NCBI RefSeq assembly: GCF_030145145.1
Contig: NZ_JAQYWD010000027.1
Span: 1-64,000, forward strand
DNA: 64,000 bases
Reading direction: 5' to 3'
Source of the DNA: Desulfobacula sp.
Lineage (GTDB): Bacteria; Desulfobacterota; Desulfobacteria; Desulfobacterales; Desulfobacteraceae
The notes below the pieces were generated by a model. It was not told where the DNA came from. It was given only the letters and a program-made list of their open reading frames with translations, and did not search any database. Positions within the stretch are counted from its first letter, which is position 1. Each line of letters begins with the position of its first letter. Positions 18,547-26,478 of this stretch are shown here, one piece after another. A program made the translations under genes and the position numbers.

Positions 18547-18692
18547 AACTCAACTTTCGGAGTTGGTCATTTTATATGGGGTCAGGCTTTCCTTATGGCA
18601 CTTTTTACCCGTCTGGTTATGAAATAGTGATAAAAAGTACAATAAAAAAAGCCTGACCCCGTCCATTAAAGCTAAAGTCCGAAAGTTGAGTT
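18547..18692. repeat. REPIN-like palindromic element, copy 1
   Basis: A 146-bp near-palindrome. The outer arms AACTCAACTTTCGG / CCGAAAGTTGAGTT and inner arms GGGGTCAGGC (18578-18587) / GCCTGACCCC (18651-18660) fold into one long hairpin with a central loop near GTCTGGTTATGAAATA. A second copy, in reverse orientation and about nine-tenths identical by eye, lies at 61937-62079. GGGGTCAGGC palindromes are typical of REP elements moved by Y1-type (RAYT) transposases. No transposase is in the window, so movement would be in trans. It fills much of the gap 18405-18807. Confidence 0.8.
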
Positions 18693-18742
18693 TATAACAA
18701 TCAGTTAAGGACCGCAGAATTGCTGGATATTGTTTCAACACC

Positions 18743-18771
18743 TTGACTTTACCATTGAGGTTGACTACAAA
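18743..18771 (+). promoter_or_regulatory. Possible sigma-70 promoter of the AI-2E-family gene
   Basis: TTGACT at 18743-18748 and TACAAA at 18766-18771 are separated by 17 bases. The -35 matches five of six consensus positions and the -10 four of six. The site is about 40 bases before the ATG at 18808. It lies just downstream of the REPIN-like element. Confidence 0.4.
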
Positions 18772-18807
18772 AGATTTAAATAAAGGAATCTAAAAGGTGA
18801 AATCATT

Positions 18808-19863
18808 ATGGACGTCATGGTTTATCGCACGAATCCCTTAATTCAGTTTGCGGCATTTGTTATTGTTGTTGCCGGAATGAAATCGGCCACCATGGTGGTT
18901 GTACCGTTTTTATTGGCTGTATTTCTCTCGATTATCTGCGCACCGCCATTGTTCTGGATGCAGAAAAAAGGCCTGCCCAGTCTGCTGGGTATTCTTATAC
19001 TCATGCTGGGCGTGATCGTCATCCAAACGCTTCTGGTGAGTCTGGTGTCGTCCTCCATTGCCGATTTTTCACGGAATATTCCCTTTTATCAGGAGCGATT
19101 AAAGACCGTGACCTTTGACAGCTTACAACTCTTGTCACGTCACGGGATTGATCTTGAAACCGACAGACTGGCAGAATTATTTAACCCCAGCCGTATTCTG
19201 AAACTTGTCGCCAATACCCTGAACGGACTGGGAGGGGTTCTGACCAATACGTTTTTTGTGTTTTTAACCTTTATTTTTATCCTCTTGGAAGCCGCTGGGT
19301 TTCCCAATAAAGTGCGGGCAATTTTCAACGATAAAAATACAGATCTTGAAAAATATGCTGAAATTATCTCGGGGGTGAACCGGTATCTGGGGTTAAAAAC
19401 CCTCACCAGCCTTGGGACCGGCATCAGCATTGCCATCTGGCTGGCCGTTCAGGGCGTGGATTTTCCGGTCATGTGGGGGGTGGTTGCTTTTTTGTTGAAT
19501 TATATTCCCAATATCGGCTCCATTATTGCGGCTGTTCCCGCCGTTCTTCTGACCCTGATCCAGTTGGGACCTCTGGCTGCGGCAGGGGCTGCAGCGGGGT
19601 TTGTAATAATCAATATATTCGTGGGAAGTGTGATTGAACCCAAGGTCATGGGGCAGGGAATCGGACTGTCCACCCTGGTGGTCTTCCTTTCCCTGGCGTT
19701 TTGGGGATGGGTACTGGGACCGGTGGGGATGCTGTTGTCGGTTCCCTTGACCATGGCCGTTAAAATCGCCCTGGGAGGAAGGGAATCCACCAAATGGCTG
19801 TCCATCCTGCTGGGGTCAAACAAGGAGGCCTCCCGGCTGCTCCAGGTGGAAAAAGACAAATAA
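18808..19863 (+). CDS. AI-2E family transporter (PerM/TqsA-like membrane protein)
   Basis: A 351-residue polytopic inner-membrane protein with about seven or eight hydrophobic segments. The motifs FPVMWGVVAFLLNYIPNIGSIIAAVPAVLL and VGSVIEPKVMGQGIGLSTLVVFLSLAFWGWVLGPVGMLLSVPL define the family. Members have been linked to autoinducer-2 export, Na+/H+ exchange or osmotic adaptation, and the substrate here cannot be told. AAGGTG precedes the ATG. Its stop touches the stop of the convergent moaA gene with no spacer, so the two transcripts may overlap. Confidence 0.88.
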   Translation: MDVMVYRTNPLIQFAAFVIVVAGMKSATMVVVPFLLAVFLSIICAPPLFWMQKKGLPSLLGILILMLGVIVIQTLLVSLVSSSIADFSRNIPFYQERLKTVTFDSLQLLSRHGIDLETDRLAELFNPSRILKLVANTLNGLGGVLTNTFFVFLTFIFILLEAAGFPNKVRAIFNDKNTDLEKYAEIISGVNRYLGLKTLTSLGTGISIAIWLAVQGVDFPVMWGVVAFLLNYIPNIGSIIAAVPAVLLTLIQLGPLAAAGAAAGFVIINIFVGSVIEPKVMGQGIGLSTLVVFLSLAFWGWVLGPVGMLLSVPLTMAVKIALGGRESTKWLSILLGSNKEASRLLQVEKDK

Positions 19864-20847
19864 TTATCCCCCAATGGACGTCATATGACTGATGGGCATG
19901 TCTTTGACCGACTGATCCGTTAACCCGTGAAACGAGGGTTTCTTTTTCAGTGCAGCCAGAATAATGTCTTTTAATTCATCATCAGAGGCCCCGTTTCGAA
20001 GGGGAGTGATAATGTCTTTTTCATAGTTGTTGAGCAGGCAGGGCCTTAATGTGCCCCTTGATGTCAGCCTCAGCCGGTTGCACGTACTGCAGAAATGTGA
20101 ACTGATGGGGGTGATAAAGCCGACAATGCCCTTTGCACCGTTAATGTGAAATTTTTTTGCCGGGCCATCATTGATCGTTCGTTCCACCGGCATAAGCGTA
20201 CCAAATTTAGATTCGATTCTTTCCTTGATCTCATCGGTTAATATCTGCTGTTGTTTTTCCACGGCAGAGTTTCCCATGGGCATGTATTCGATGAACCGGA
20301 TGTGAAACGGGTACGTTAATGTCAGGGCGGTAATTTTTTCAATCTCATCATCATTAATGCCCCTTAAAATAACGGTGTTGAGTTTTATGGGGGATATCCC
20401 CAATTCATGGGCCGCCAGAATGGATTCCCAGACCTGGTCAAATCTATCCCGACCCGTTATTTCTGCAAATTTAACGGGATTCAGGGTGTCCAGGCTGATG
20501 TTGAGGCGTTTGATCCCCAGTGAGATCAAGTTTTTTATTTTTTTACGGGTCAGCAATGATCCATTCGTGGTAATGGAAATATCTTTCAAACTGTCAATGG
20601 CGCACAGTTTTTCCAGGAATAAAAAGATGTCCTTTCTGACAAACGGTTCGCCGCCAGTGATCCTGACTTTTGTTATGCCCAGTTCACAGGCCAGGTTGGT
20701 AATCCTGAGGATCTCTTCATACCGGGCGATTCGTTCATGTTCGATCACATGAAAGGGTGAAGCGGGAACACAGTATCGACACCTGAAGTTGCATCGGTCC
20801 GTGACGGAGATACGAAGATAATTAATAGTACGGTTTCCGGCAATCAT
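19864..20847 (-). CDS. moaA: GTP 3',8-cyclase MoaA (molybdenum cofactor synthesis)
   Basis: A 327-residue radical-SAM enzyme. CNFRCRYC near residue 18 binds the SAM cluster. The C-terminal CSTCNRLRLTSRGTLRPC binds the second 4Fe-4S cluster that holds GTP. The protein ends in GG, the double glycine required by MoaA. It carries out the first step of molybdopterin synthesis. It sits two bases after cobA-hemD in a row with tetrapyrrole genes, so Moco and tetrapyrrole synthesis may be co-expressed. Confidence 0.96.
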   Translation of the reverse strand: MIAGNRTINYLRISVTDRCNFRCRYCVPASPFHVIEHERIARYEEILRITNLACELGITKVRITGGEPFVRKDIFLFLEKLCAIDSLKDISITTNGSLLTRKKIKNLISLGIKRLNISLDTLNPVKFAEITGRDRFDQVWESILAAHELGISPIKLNTVILRGINDDEIEKITALTLTYPFHIRFIEYMPMGNSAVEKQQQILTDEIKERIESKFGTLMPVERTINDGPAKKFHINGAKGIVGFITPISSHFCSTCNRLRLTSRGTLRPCLLNNYEKDIITPLRNGASDDELKDIILAALKKKPSFHGLTDQSVKDMPISHMTSIGG

Positions 20848-20849
20848 TT

Positions 20850-22379
20850 TTAATGGCCTTCATAATAGGCTGACAAAGAATCCACGAGTCCCTGAATGGT
20901 ATACGCTTTGGCTTCAATGTCCGGTTCAATACCAAGTGATCTTGCGGTGTCGGACGTGATCGGGCCGATACTGGCGGTCACAACATTTGTTAACAGTTTT
21001 TTTGCATCCGTGGATTCAAGCTGGGACATGAAATTGGATACAGTGGAAGAACTGGTGAAGGTGATGGCATCAATCGCATTGTCTTCCAGCAGAGCGATCA
21101 GTTCCTGTCGACGTTCATCAGCGAGCCGGGTTTCATAGGCAATCACTTCATCCACCCGGGCCCCCATTTTTCTTAACGCATCCGGCAGGATGGTTCTGGC
21201 TTTTTTTGCCCGGGGAAGCAACACTTTTTTACCGTTTATTTCGATTCCTGAAAATGCATCAACCACACTTTCTGCGCGGTAGGTTTCCGGCAGGATATCA
21301 CTGATAATTCCGTAATCTTTCAGCCGGTCCCGGGTCACAGGACCGATACAGGCGAATTGAAGGTGTCCCAGAACCCTCACGTCTTTGCCCATATCAAACA
21401 GGGTATCAAAAAAGAATTTTACCCCATTGACACTGGTAAAAACCAGCCAGTCATACTGCTTGATATGTTCAATGGATGCGGTTAAAGGGGCCATGTCCCG
21501 GGGGGGATCAATTTGAATCGTTGGAATTTCAATGCAAAGGGCCCCCAGCTTGGACAGCTTTGTTACCAGATCGCTGGCCTGGGCCCGGGCCCGGGTAATC
21601 ACAATCCGTTTTCCAAACAGGGGTCTTTTATCAAACCATGCCAGTTCATCCCGCAAAGAGACCACCTGGCCAATAATAATAACGGCCGGTGATGTGAGGC
21701 GGGCCTGGCGAACGGCTTCAACAATGGTTTTAAGGGTGCCGGTGACGGTCTGCTGCCGGGCTGTCGTTCCCCATTGGATAAGGGCCACAGGGGTGTCCGA
21801 TGGTTTGCCATGGTCCATGAGATTTGTTACAATATGGTCTAGATTTTTAACCCCCATCAAAAAAACAAGGGTGGCATGGGATTTTGCAAAGACATCCCAT
21901 TGCATACTGGTGTTTTGTTTGGCGGGGTTTTCATGGCCGGTAATAAAGGAGACAAACGAGGTATGGTCCCTGTGGGTGACCGGAATTCCGGCATAAGCCG
22001 GCGCTGCAATTGCCGAGGTAACACCGGGGATCACTTCATAGGATACGCCATGGTGCAGCAGCATCTGGGCTTCTTCTCCCCCCCGGCCAAACACAAAGGG
22101 ATCACCGCCTTTCAGCCGGGCCACATTCAACCCCTGTTTTGCCTTGTCCACCAGCAGCCGGTTGATTTTTTCCTGGGTAAGGGTGTGATCCCCTCCCTTT
22201 TTCCCCACATAAATTATCTGGGCGTCTTTTCCCGCATAATTCAAGAAGAAAGGAGATGCCAGGTAATCATACACCACCACATCTGCCGTTTCGATACACT
22301 CTTTTGCCTTAAGGGTCAAAAGGCCCGGATCACCCGGACCGGCGCCAATCAGATATACTGTGCCCGTTTTATCCGTCAT
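20850..22379 (-). CDS. cobA-hemD: Fused uroporphyrinogen-III C-methyltransferase and uroporphyrinogen-III synthase
   Basis: A 509-residue two-domain enzyme. Residues 1 to about 245 are SUMT (CobA): VYLIGAGPGDPGLLTLKA, LKGGDPFVFGRGGEE, PVTHRDHTSF. The rest is a HemD domain: KRIVITRARAQASDL, DWLVFTSVNGVKFFFD, ITFTSSSTVSNF. HemD closes the tetrapyrrole ring, and SUMT methylates it to precorrin-2 for sirohaem, cobalamin and alternative haem routes. The fusion is common in deltaproteobacteria and clostridia. It overlaps hemC by 11 bases. Confidence 0.95.
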   Translation of the reverse strand: MTDKTGTVYLIGAGPGDPGLLTLKAKECIETADVVVYDYLASPFFLNYAGKDAQIIYVGKKGGDHTLTQEKINRLLVDKAKQGLNVARLKGGDPFVFGRGGEEAQMLLHHGVSYEVIPGVTSAIAAPAYAGIPVTHRDHTSFVSFITGHENPAKQNTSMQWDVFAKSHATLVFLMGVKNLDHIVTNLMDHGKPSDTPVALIQWGTTARQQTVTGTLKTIVEAVRQARLTSPAVIIIGQVVSLRDELAWFDKRPLFGKRIVITRARAQASDLVTKLSKLGALCIEIPTIQIDPPRDMAPLTASIEHIKQYDWLVFTSVNGVKFFFDTLFDMGKDVRVLGHLQFACIGPVTRDRLKDYGIISDILPETYRAESVVDAFSGIEINGKKVLLPRAKKARTILPDALRKMGARVDEVIAYETRLADERRQELIALLEDNAIDAITFTSSSTVSNFMSQLESTDAKKLLTNVVTASIGPITSDTARSLGIEPDIEAKAYTIQGLVDSLSAYYEGH

Positions 22380-23301
22380 TTGAATTCAACCGCTCCAATA
22401 TTTTTTTTCCCCCTTTTTCAAGGACCTTGTCAGCCAGTACCTGACCGGCATTTTCCATCTGATCCAACGGGGAAATCAGTTGTTCTCGAATCAGCTCTCT
22501 GCCGTCTTCCGATGCCACCACTGCGGTGAGCATCACCCCCTGATCCGTTATTTTACCAAAACAGGCCACCGGGATATGACAGGAACCTTCTATCCGTCTT
22601 AAAAAAGCCCGCTCTCCCGTCACACAGATATGGGTGTCAGAATGGTCAAGTTTCGCCATGATAGGGGCGATCGTGTCATCGTGTTGTCGGGTTTCGATAC
22701 AGAGGGCGCCCTGTCCAACCGCCGGTATCATGGTGGTTTCATCCAGGTATTCGGTGATCCGGTTCGCCTGTCCCAGGCGCCGAAGACCGGCTGCTGCCAG
22801 AACAATGGCATCATACTCCCCCGCGTCTAATTTTTTGATCCGGGTGTCCAAATTGCCCCGGATGGAAACAATGGTTACATCCGGCCGGATATGTTTGATC
22901 TGGGAGGCCCGCCGGAGACTTGACGTACCGATTTTCGCCCCGGTTTCATAATCGGCCAGTCGGCGGTGGTCCCTGGAAATTAGGGCATCAAAGGGATTTT
23001 CTCTTTCCGGGATGGCACCGATGGTCAGCCCTTTTGGAAGTTCCCCCGGCATGTCCTTCATGCTGTGGACGGCCAGGTCAATCTCCTTGTTCAATAGCGC
23101 TGTTTCGATTTCCTTGACAAACAATCCTTTTCCCCCAATCATGGCAAGGGGGCGGTCCGTGATTCTATCACCGGTTGTTTTAATGACCTTTAATTCAACG
23201 GTAAGATCAGGAAAAAGGTGCTGGATTTCTGATTTTATAAAATTGGCCTGCCACAGCGCCAGCTGGCTGCCTCTGGTACCAATCCATACGGTTTTTTTCA
23301 T
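22369..23301 (-). CDS. hemC: Hydroxymethylbilane synthase (porphobilinogen deaminase)
   Basis: A 310-residue enzyme that joins four porphobilinogens. It has RGSQLALWQANFI, KMRD-type VHSMKDMPGELPKGL, GTSSLRRASQI and RGNLDTRIKKLD. The cofactor-bearing cysteine is in RIEGSCHIPVACF. The next enzyme, HemD, is encoded in the overlapping downstream gene, so the two steps are translationally coupled. Six bases separate it from fmdB upstream. Confidence 0.97.
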   Translation of the reverse strand: MKKTVWIGTRGSQLALWQANFIKSEIQHLFPDLTVELKVIKTTGDRITDRPLAMIGGKGLFVKEIETALLNKEIDLAVHSMKDMPGELPKGLTIGAIPERENPFDALISRDHRRLADYETGAKIGTSSLRRASQIKHIRPDVTIVSIRGNLDTRIKKLDAGEYDAIVLAAAGLRRLGQANRITEYLDETTMIPAVGQGALCIETRQHDDTIAPIMAKLDHSDTHICVTGERAFLRRIEGSCHIPVACFGKITDQGVMLTAVVASEDGRELIREQLISPLDQMENAGQVLADKVLEKGGKKILERLNSNDG

Positions 23302-23307
23302 GGCCGT

Positions 23308-23550
23308 TTATCCCACCCCGCAGGAAGAACAACTGGTGGAGGAGCATCCGGCACACGAAGAAGATGATGCTGAGGATTTAACCCGGGTTTCTCCACCCGG
23401 CCCGGATGATTTTGAAACAAACCCGCAGGCAGACATCAATCTTGCCAGATCCGGACTGTCACACGACGGGCATTCTGGTGTGCTGCTACCCATCACAAGG
23501 GTTTCAAATCGATTACCGCAGGCATTGCATTTGTATTCATATATTGGCAT
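23308..23550 (-). CDS. FmdB-type zinc-ribbon protein
   Basis: The ATG at 23550 gives an 80-residue protein beginning MPIYEYKCNACGNRFE, the standard FmdB/CxxC_CXXC_SSSS opening. A second CPSC pair follows. The C-terminus is rich in Ser and Cys (SSSSCAGCSSTSCSSC). The longer frame from 23649 adds a hydrophobic leader that is not conserved. GAGGT upstream supports 23550. Function is unknown beyond probable metal binding. It leads the hemC-cobA/hemD-moaA series. Confidence 0.85.
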   Translation of the reverse strand: MPIYEYKCNACGNRFETLVMGSSTPECPSCDSPDLARLMSACGFVSKSSGPGGETRVKSSASSSSCAGCSSTSCSSCGVG

Positions 23551-23642
23551 AGTTTCTGACCTCATGTATTTCCAGTTAAATAAACAAACCAATATAAGGA
23601 TAAAATCAAAGATTTTCAAGGCTGTATTTTTTTTATCCGCCA

Positions 23643-23706
23643 TTCTCATTATGGCTAAATGCTAAACGCTCGCGCGATAGCGCGCTAAGTTCAGCCATAA
23701 TGAGAA
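23643..23706. repeat. 64-bp palindromic repeat with TTCTCATTATGGCT arms
   Basis: TTCTCATTATGGCT at 23643-23656 is perfectly complementary to AGCCATAATGAGAA at 23693-23706. Inside is a second, GC-rich pairing (CGCGCGATAGCGCG). The left arm with its flank (GCCATTCTCATTATGGC, 17 bases from 23639) recurs exactly at 29901-29917. It lies between two minus-strand genes and could act as a terminator or be a small mobile palindrome. Confidence 0.7.
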
Positions 23707-23717
23707 GGGCTGGTTTT

Positions 23718-24662
23718 TTATACGGATTCTATGACGCCTGCTGCAATGAGGGGGATGAGGATTTCATGATGCCCGATAATGCTGAATCCTTTTCCCTTGC
23801 CAAGGGTGGGACGATTTACGACATTGGTCATGGGTCGGTACTGGCGGATAAAATCAAGGTTGACCGTTGTCACCGCATCCAGCTGATGACCCAGGTTCCT
23901 GACCAGGGTGACCGCCTTGAGAAATACTTCCGGCAGGATAACAGCAGATCCGGCATTGATAAATACGCCGTTTTCCAGATCGGCAATGGTTGCGGCAAAC
24001 CGCTTAAAGTCATCATGGGATGCAGCACCACAGGCCGACGCATCAAAGTCAGGGTGCATGTGGATGATATCGGTGCCAATGGCCACATGAACAGTGACCG
24101 GTATGTCAAGGGCAGCACCCGTGGCGGTCAAGCTTAATGCTTTGTGGGGAAGGTTTTCTGCCAGGATAAGTTCCCCCACAGCCCGCCCCAGTCCCATACC
24201 GTGTGTTTTTGCATTTTTTATGGCCTGGTTGAGAAAGGCTGAGGTTTCTCTGGCCATACCGAAACTGCCGTTGCCAAGGGACTGGTCAACATCTTCCGAG
24301 GTCCTTCCCATCATGGCGGTTTCAAGGTCATGGATAATACCGGACCCGTTCATGGCCAGCAGGGTAAAAATTTTTTTTTCCATCAGGTCAATGACAATGG
24401 GGGACATGCCTGTTTTTATCACATGGCCGCCCATGGCAAAGCAGACCGGACGCTTATGTTTAACCGCACGGCTGATGGCCGCGATAACCGAGCGAAGATC
24501 ATTGCCGGCCAGGATGGAAGGCAGACTGTCCAGGAAGGCTGAAAATTGACTGCCTTTTTTCCAGGGGGTTGAAAAATCCCGCATGTCTACTTTGCTGTAC
24601 CTGTCATGGATGGAATAGGTTTTCAGGTTCCCATACGCCAGCGGTTTATAATCATTCCCCAT
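23718..24662 (-). CDS. Deoxyhypusine-synthase-fold protein without the catalytic lysine
   Basis: A 314-residue protein I cannot name with certainty. KRPVCFAMGGHVIKTGMSP followed by FTLLAMNGSGIIHDLE resembles, in order and spacing, the NAD-binding segments of deoxyhypusine synthase (SNLISSGLRE...TAGGxEEDLIK). The later GVFINAGSAVILPEVF lines up with the GGGVVKHH segment, but the active-site lysine is missing. It is therefore probably not a hypusine enzyme. Bacteria also lack eIF5A. It overlaps gmhA by 11 bases, which suggests a sugar- or envelope-related role. Confidence 0.55.
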   Translation of the reverse strand: MGNDYKPLAYGNLKTYSIHDRYSKVDMRDFSTPWKKGSQFSAFLDSLPSILAGNDLRSVIAAISRAVKHKRPVCFAMGGHVIKTGMSPIVIDLMEKKIFTLLAMNGSGIIHDLETAMMGRTSEDVDQSLGNGSFGMARETSAFLNQAIKNAKTHGMGLGRAVGELILAENLPHKALSLTATGAALDIPVTVHVAIGTDIIHMHPDFDASACGAASHDDFKRFAATIADLENGVFINAGSAVILPEVFLKAVTLVRNLGHQLDAVTTVNLDFIRQYRPMTNVVNRPTLGKGKGFSIIGHHEILIPLIAAGVIESV

Positions 24663-25224
24663 TGAAAAGAATCCTTTCTGTCAGGTCGCACAGGATGTGG
24701 GCCAGCAGGATATGGACTTCCTGTATCCTGGCGGTGGTGCCGGAATCCACACAAAAGGGGATGTCGGCTAGGGTTTTTAAGGGGCCGGAAGCGCCGGAGA
24801 ACCCGATGCCCACAAGTCCCATTTCCCGGGCTTCCTGCATGGCTTTGACAACGTTGGGAGATGCGCCCGAGGTTGAGATACCCAGGGCAATATCTCCCTT
24901 TTTCCCCAGGGCCTGGACTTGTTTGAAAAAAATGTCTTCAAAGGCATAATCATTGCCGATACTGGTAATAATAGAGGTGTCAGTGGTCAGGGCAATGGCA
25001 GGCAGGGGTTTTCTTTCCATCTGGAATCGGTTGACAAATTCCGCGGCAATATGCTGGCAGTCGGCTGCGCTGCCGCCATTGCCAAACAAGAGGAGTTTGT
25101 TTCCGTTTTCCAGGGCCCGGGCTATCCGGGCAGCACAGGATTCGATGGCATCCATGTGTCCGGCAAAAAATTTTTTTTTGGCTGCGATACTGTCGTCAAC
25201 CGATTGTTGAATCAGGGTTTTCAT
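24652..25224 (-). CDS. gmhA: D-sedoheptulose-7-phosphate isomerase
   Basis: A 190-residue SIS-domain enzyme. LLLFGNGGSAADCQHIAAEFVNRF and TDTSIITSIGNDYAFEDIF are GmhA signatures. It converts sedoheptulose-7-phosphate to D-glycero-D-manno-heptose-7-phosphate, the first step of the heptose used in the LPS inner core. The other heptose genes are not in the window. Its stop overlaps the start of the deoxyhypusine-synthase-like gene. Confidence 0.93.
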   Translation of the reverse strand: MKTLIQQSVDDSIAAKKKFFAGHMDAIESCAARIARALENGNKLLLFGNGGSAADCQHIAAEFVNRFQMERKPLPAIALTTDTSIITSIGNDYAFEDIFFKQVQALGKKGDIALGISTSGASPNVVKAMQEAREMGLVGIGFSGASGPLKTLADIPFCVDSGTTARIQEVHILLAHILCDLTERILFNGE

Positions 25225-25251
25225 GGGTATTTGCTTTTTCCCCAGGCCATA

Positions 25252-26478
25252 TTATGCTGATTTGATGGTCTCTTCCGGAAGGGGCGTATGCCCTTCGATT
25301 TTTTCCAGGATAGCTTTCAGTCGTTCCTTGAACAGGTGGTTGTCCGGTTGAAGGGCAATACTGTTTTTTGCAAAGCTGACCGCGATGCCCAGGTTTTTAT
25401 CCTGGTGTGCCATGGCAACGGCATATCCGGACAACGAGATGGCATCACCCGGATTCAGTTTGATGGCGGTGTTGAATTCATGTCCGGCTTTTTCAGGCAG
25501 GTTTTTTGCCAGATAAATTTCCCCTTTCATCCTGAACGCTGATCCTGATTTTGGATTTATCCGGCTGGCCGTTTCAAGATGGGGCATGGCCGGGTCCGGC
25601 TGTCCATTTTTAAACAAGAGATGCCCCAGGAGAAGTTCAACTTCAAATATTGCGTCATCAATGTCATGGGCGTTGCGCAACTGCTGGATGGCCTTGTTCA
25701 TTTCCCCGTTAATCTGGTAAAGAAGGCCCATGTTATACACCACCAGCACTTCATTGGGGGTGATTGCCAGGGCGCGTTTAAATTCGAGTTTTGCCTGGTC
25801 CAGGTTGTCCATGACACCGAAACACACCCCGAGGCTGTTGATCAGGTTAATGTCCGTGGGGGCCAGGTCCAGGCCTTTTTTATATTCTGCGATGGCCCTG
25901 TCATACTGGCCCTGCTGATACAGTCGATCTGCACTGATATTCAGGGAGGTGGCATCAAAGTAAATCAGGGTGTCCGGTCCGAAAAATGCGGCGTGATCAA
26001 ATGCTTTAACGGCATTGGCAATGGTTTGCGGTTCTGAAAAATCATGATGGGGAAATATGGCCGCCCCCATCAGGACGGTTGTTTTAAGGGCAACAGATAA
26101 TTTTTCTTTGAACGACACAAGGCGGTGGGACGCTTTTTTTCCATTCCCCTGGTCCCAGAATACCAGGACAAAAGATGTCTGGCTCAAGGGTTCCCAGAGG
26201 CCTTTCTGGGGGTCCCAAAACGCGTTAAAGGTCGCTTCAAAAACATCTGCCCCTTTTTCCAGAACAGCATCAGATGTGGTTGACGTCATTTCAAGGACGG
26301 CACATAAAAATTTTTTGCCTGTTTTTTTTGCCTGGGCGAGTTTGGTCTCAACAACGGTTATGGGCGTTGTTTTTTCCAACAGAAGATCGCTCAGATACGT
26401 TTCAGGTGGCGTGATGGTAAAATCATCAGAATCAGTTTTTAGAAAGTGAATTTCTTTTGAAGAGAATTTGATGGTCAT
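25252..26478 (-). CDS. TPR-repeat protein with a GGDEF-like N-terminal region
   Basis: A 408-residue protein. From about residue 185 on it is a run of TPR repeats (YDRAIAEYKKGLDLAPTD, LDQAKLEFKRALAITPNE, PEKAGHEFNTAIKLNPGD). The N-terminal 180 residues have the layout of a GGDEF fold (FVLVFWD, then AAIFPHHDFSEPQTIANAVKAFDHAA) but no GGDEF signature, so it is probably a degenerate cyclase domain. No signal peptide is seen. The start overlaps the selA stop by four bases (ATGA). Function is unknown, perhaps protein-protein scaffolding. Confidence 0.75.
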   Translation of the reverse strand: MTIKFSSKEIHFLKTDSDDFTITPPETYLSDLLLEKTTPITVVETKLAQAKKTGKKFLCAVLEMTSTTSDAVLEKGADVFEATFNAFWDPQKGLWEPLSQTSFVLVFWDQGNGKKASHRLVSFKEKLSVALKTTVLMGAAIFPHHDFSEPQTIANAVKAFDHAAFFGPDTLIYFDATSLNISADRLYQQGQYDRAIAEYKKGLDLAPTDINLINSLGVCFGVMDNLDQAKLEFKRALAITPNEVLVVYNMGLLYQINGEMNKAIQQLRNAHDIDDAIFEVELLLGHLLFKNGQPDPAMPHLETASRINPKSGSAFRMKGEIYLAKNLPEKAGHEFNTAIKLNPGDAISLSGYAVAMAHQDKNLGIAVSFAKNSIALQPDNHLFKERLKAILEKIEGHTPLPEETIKSA

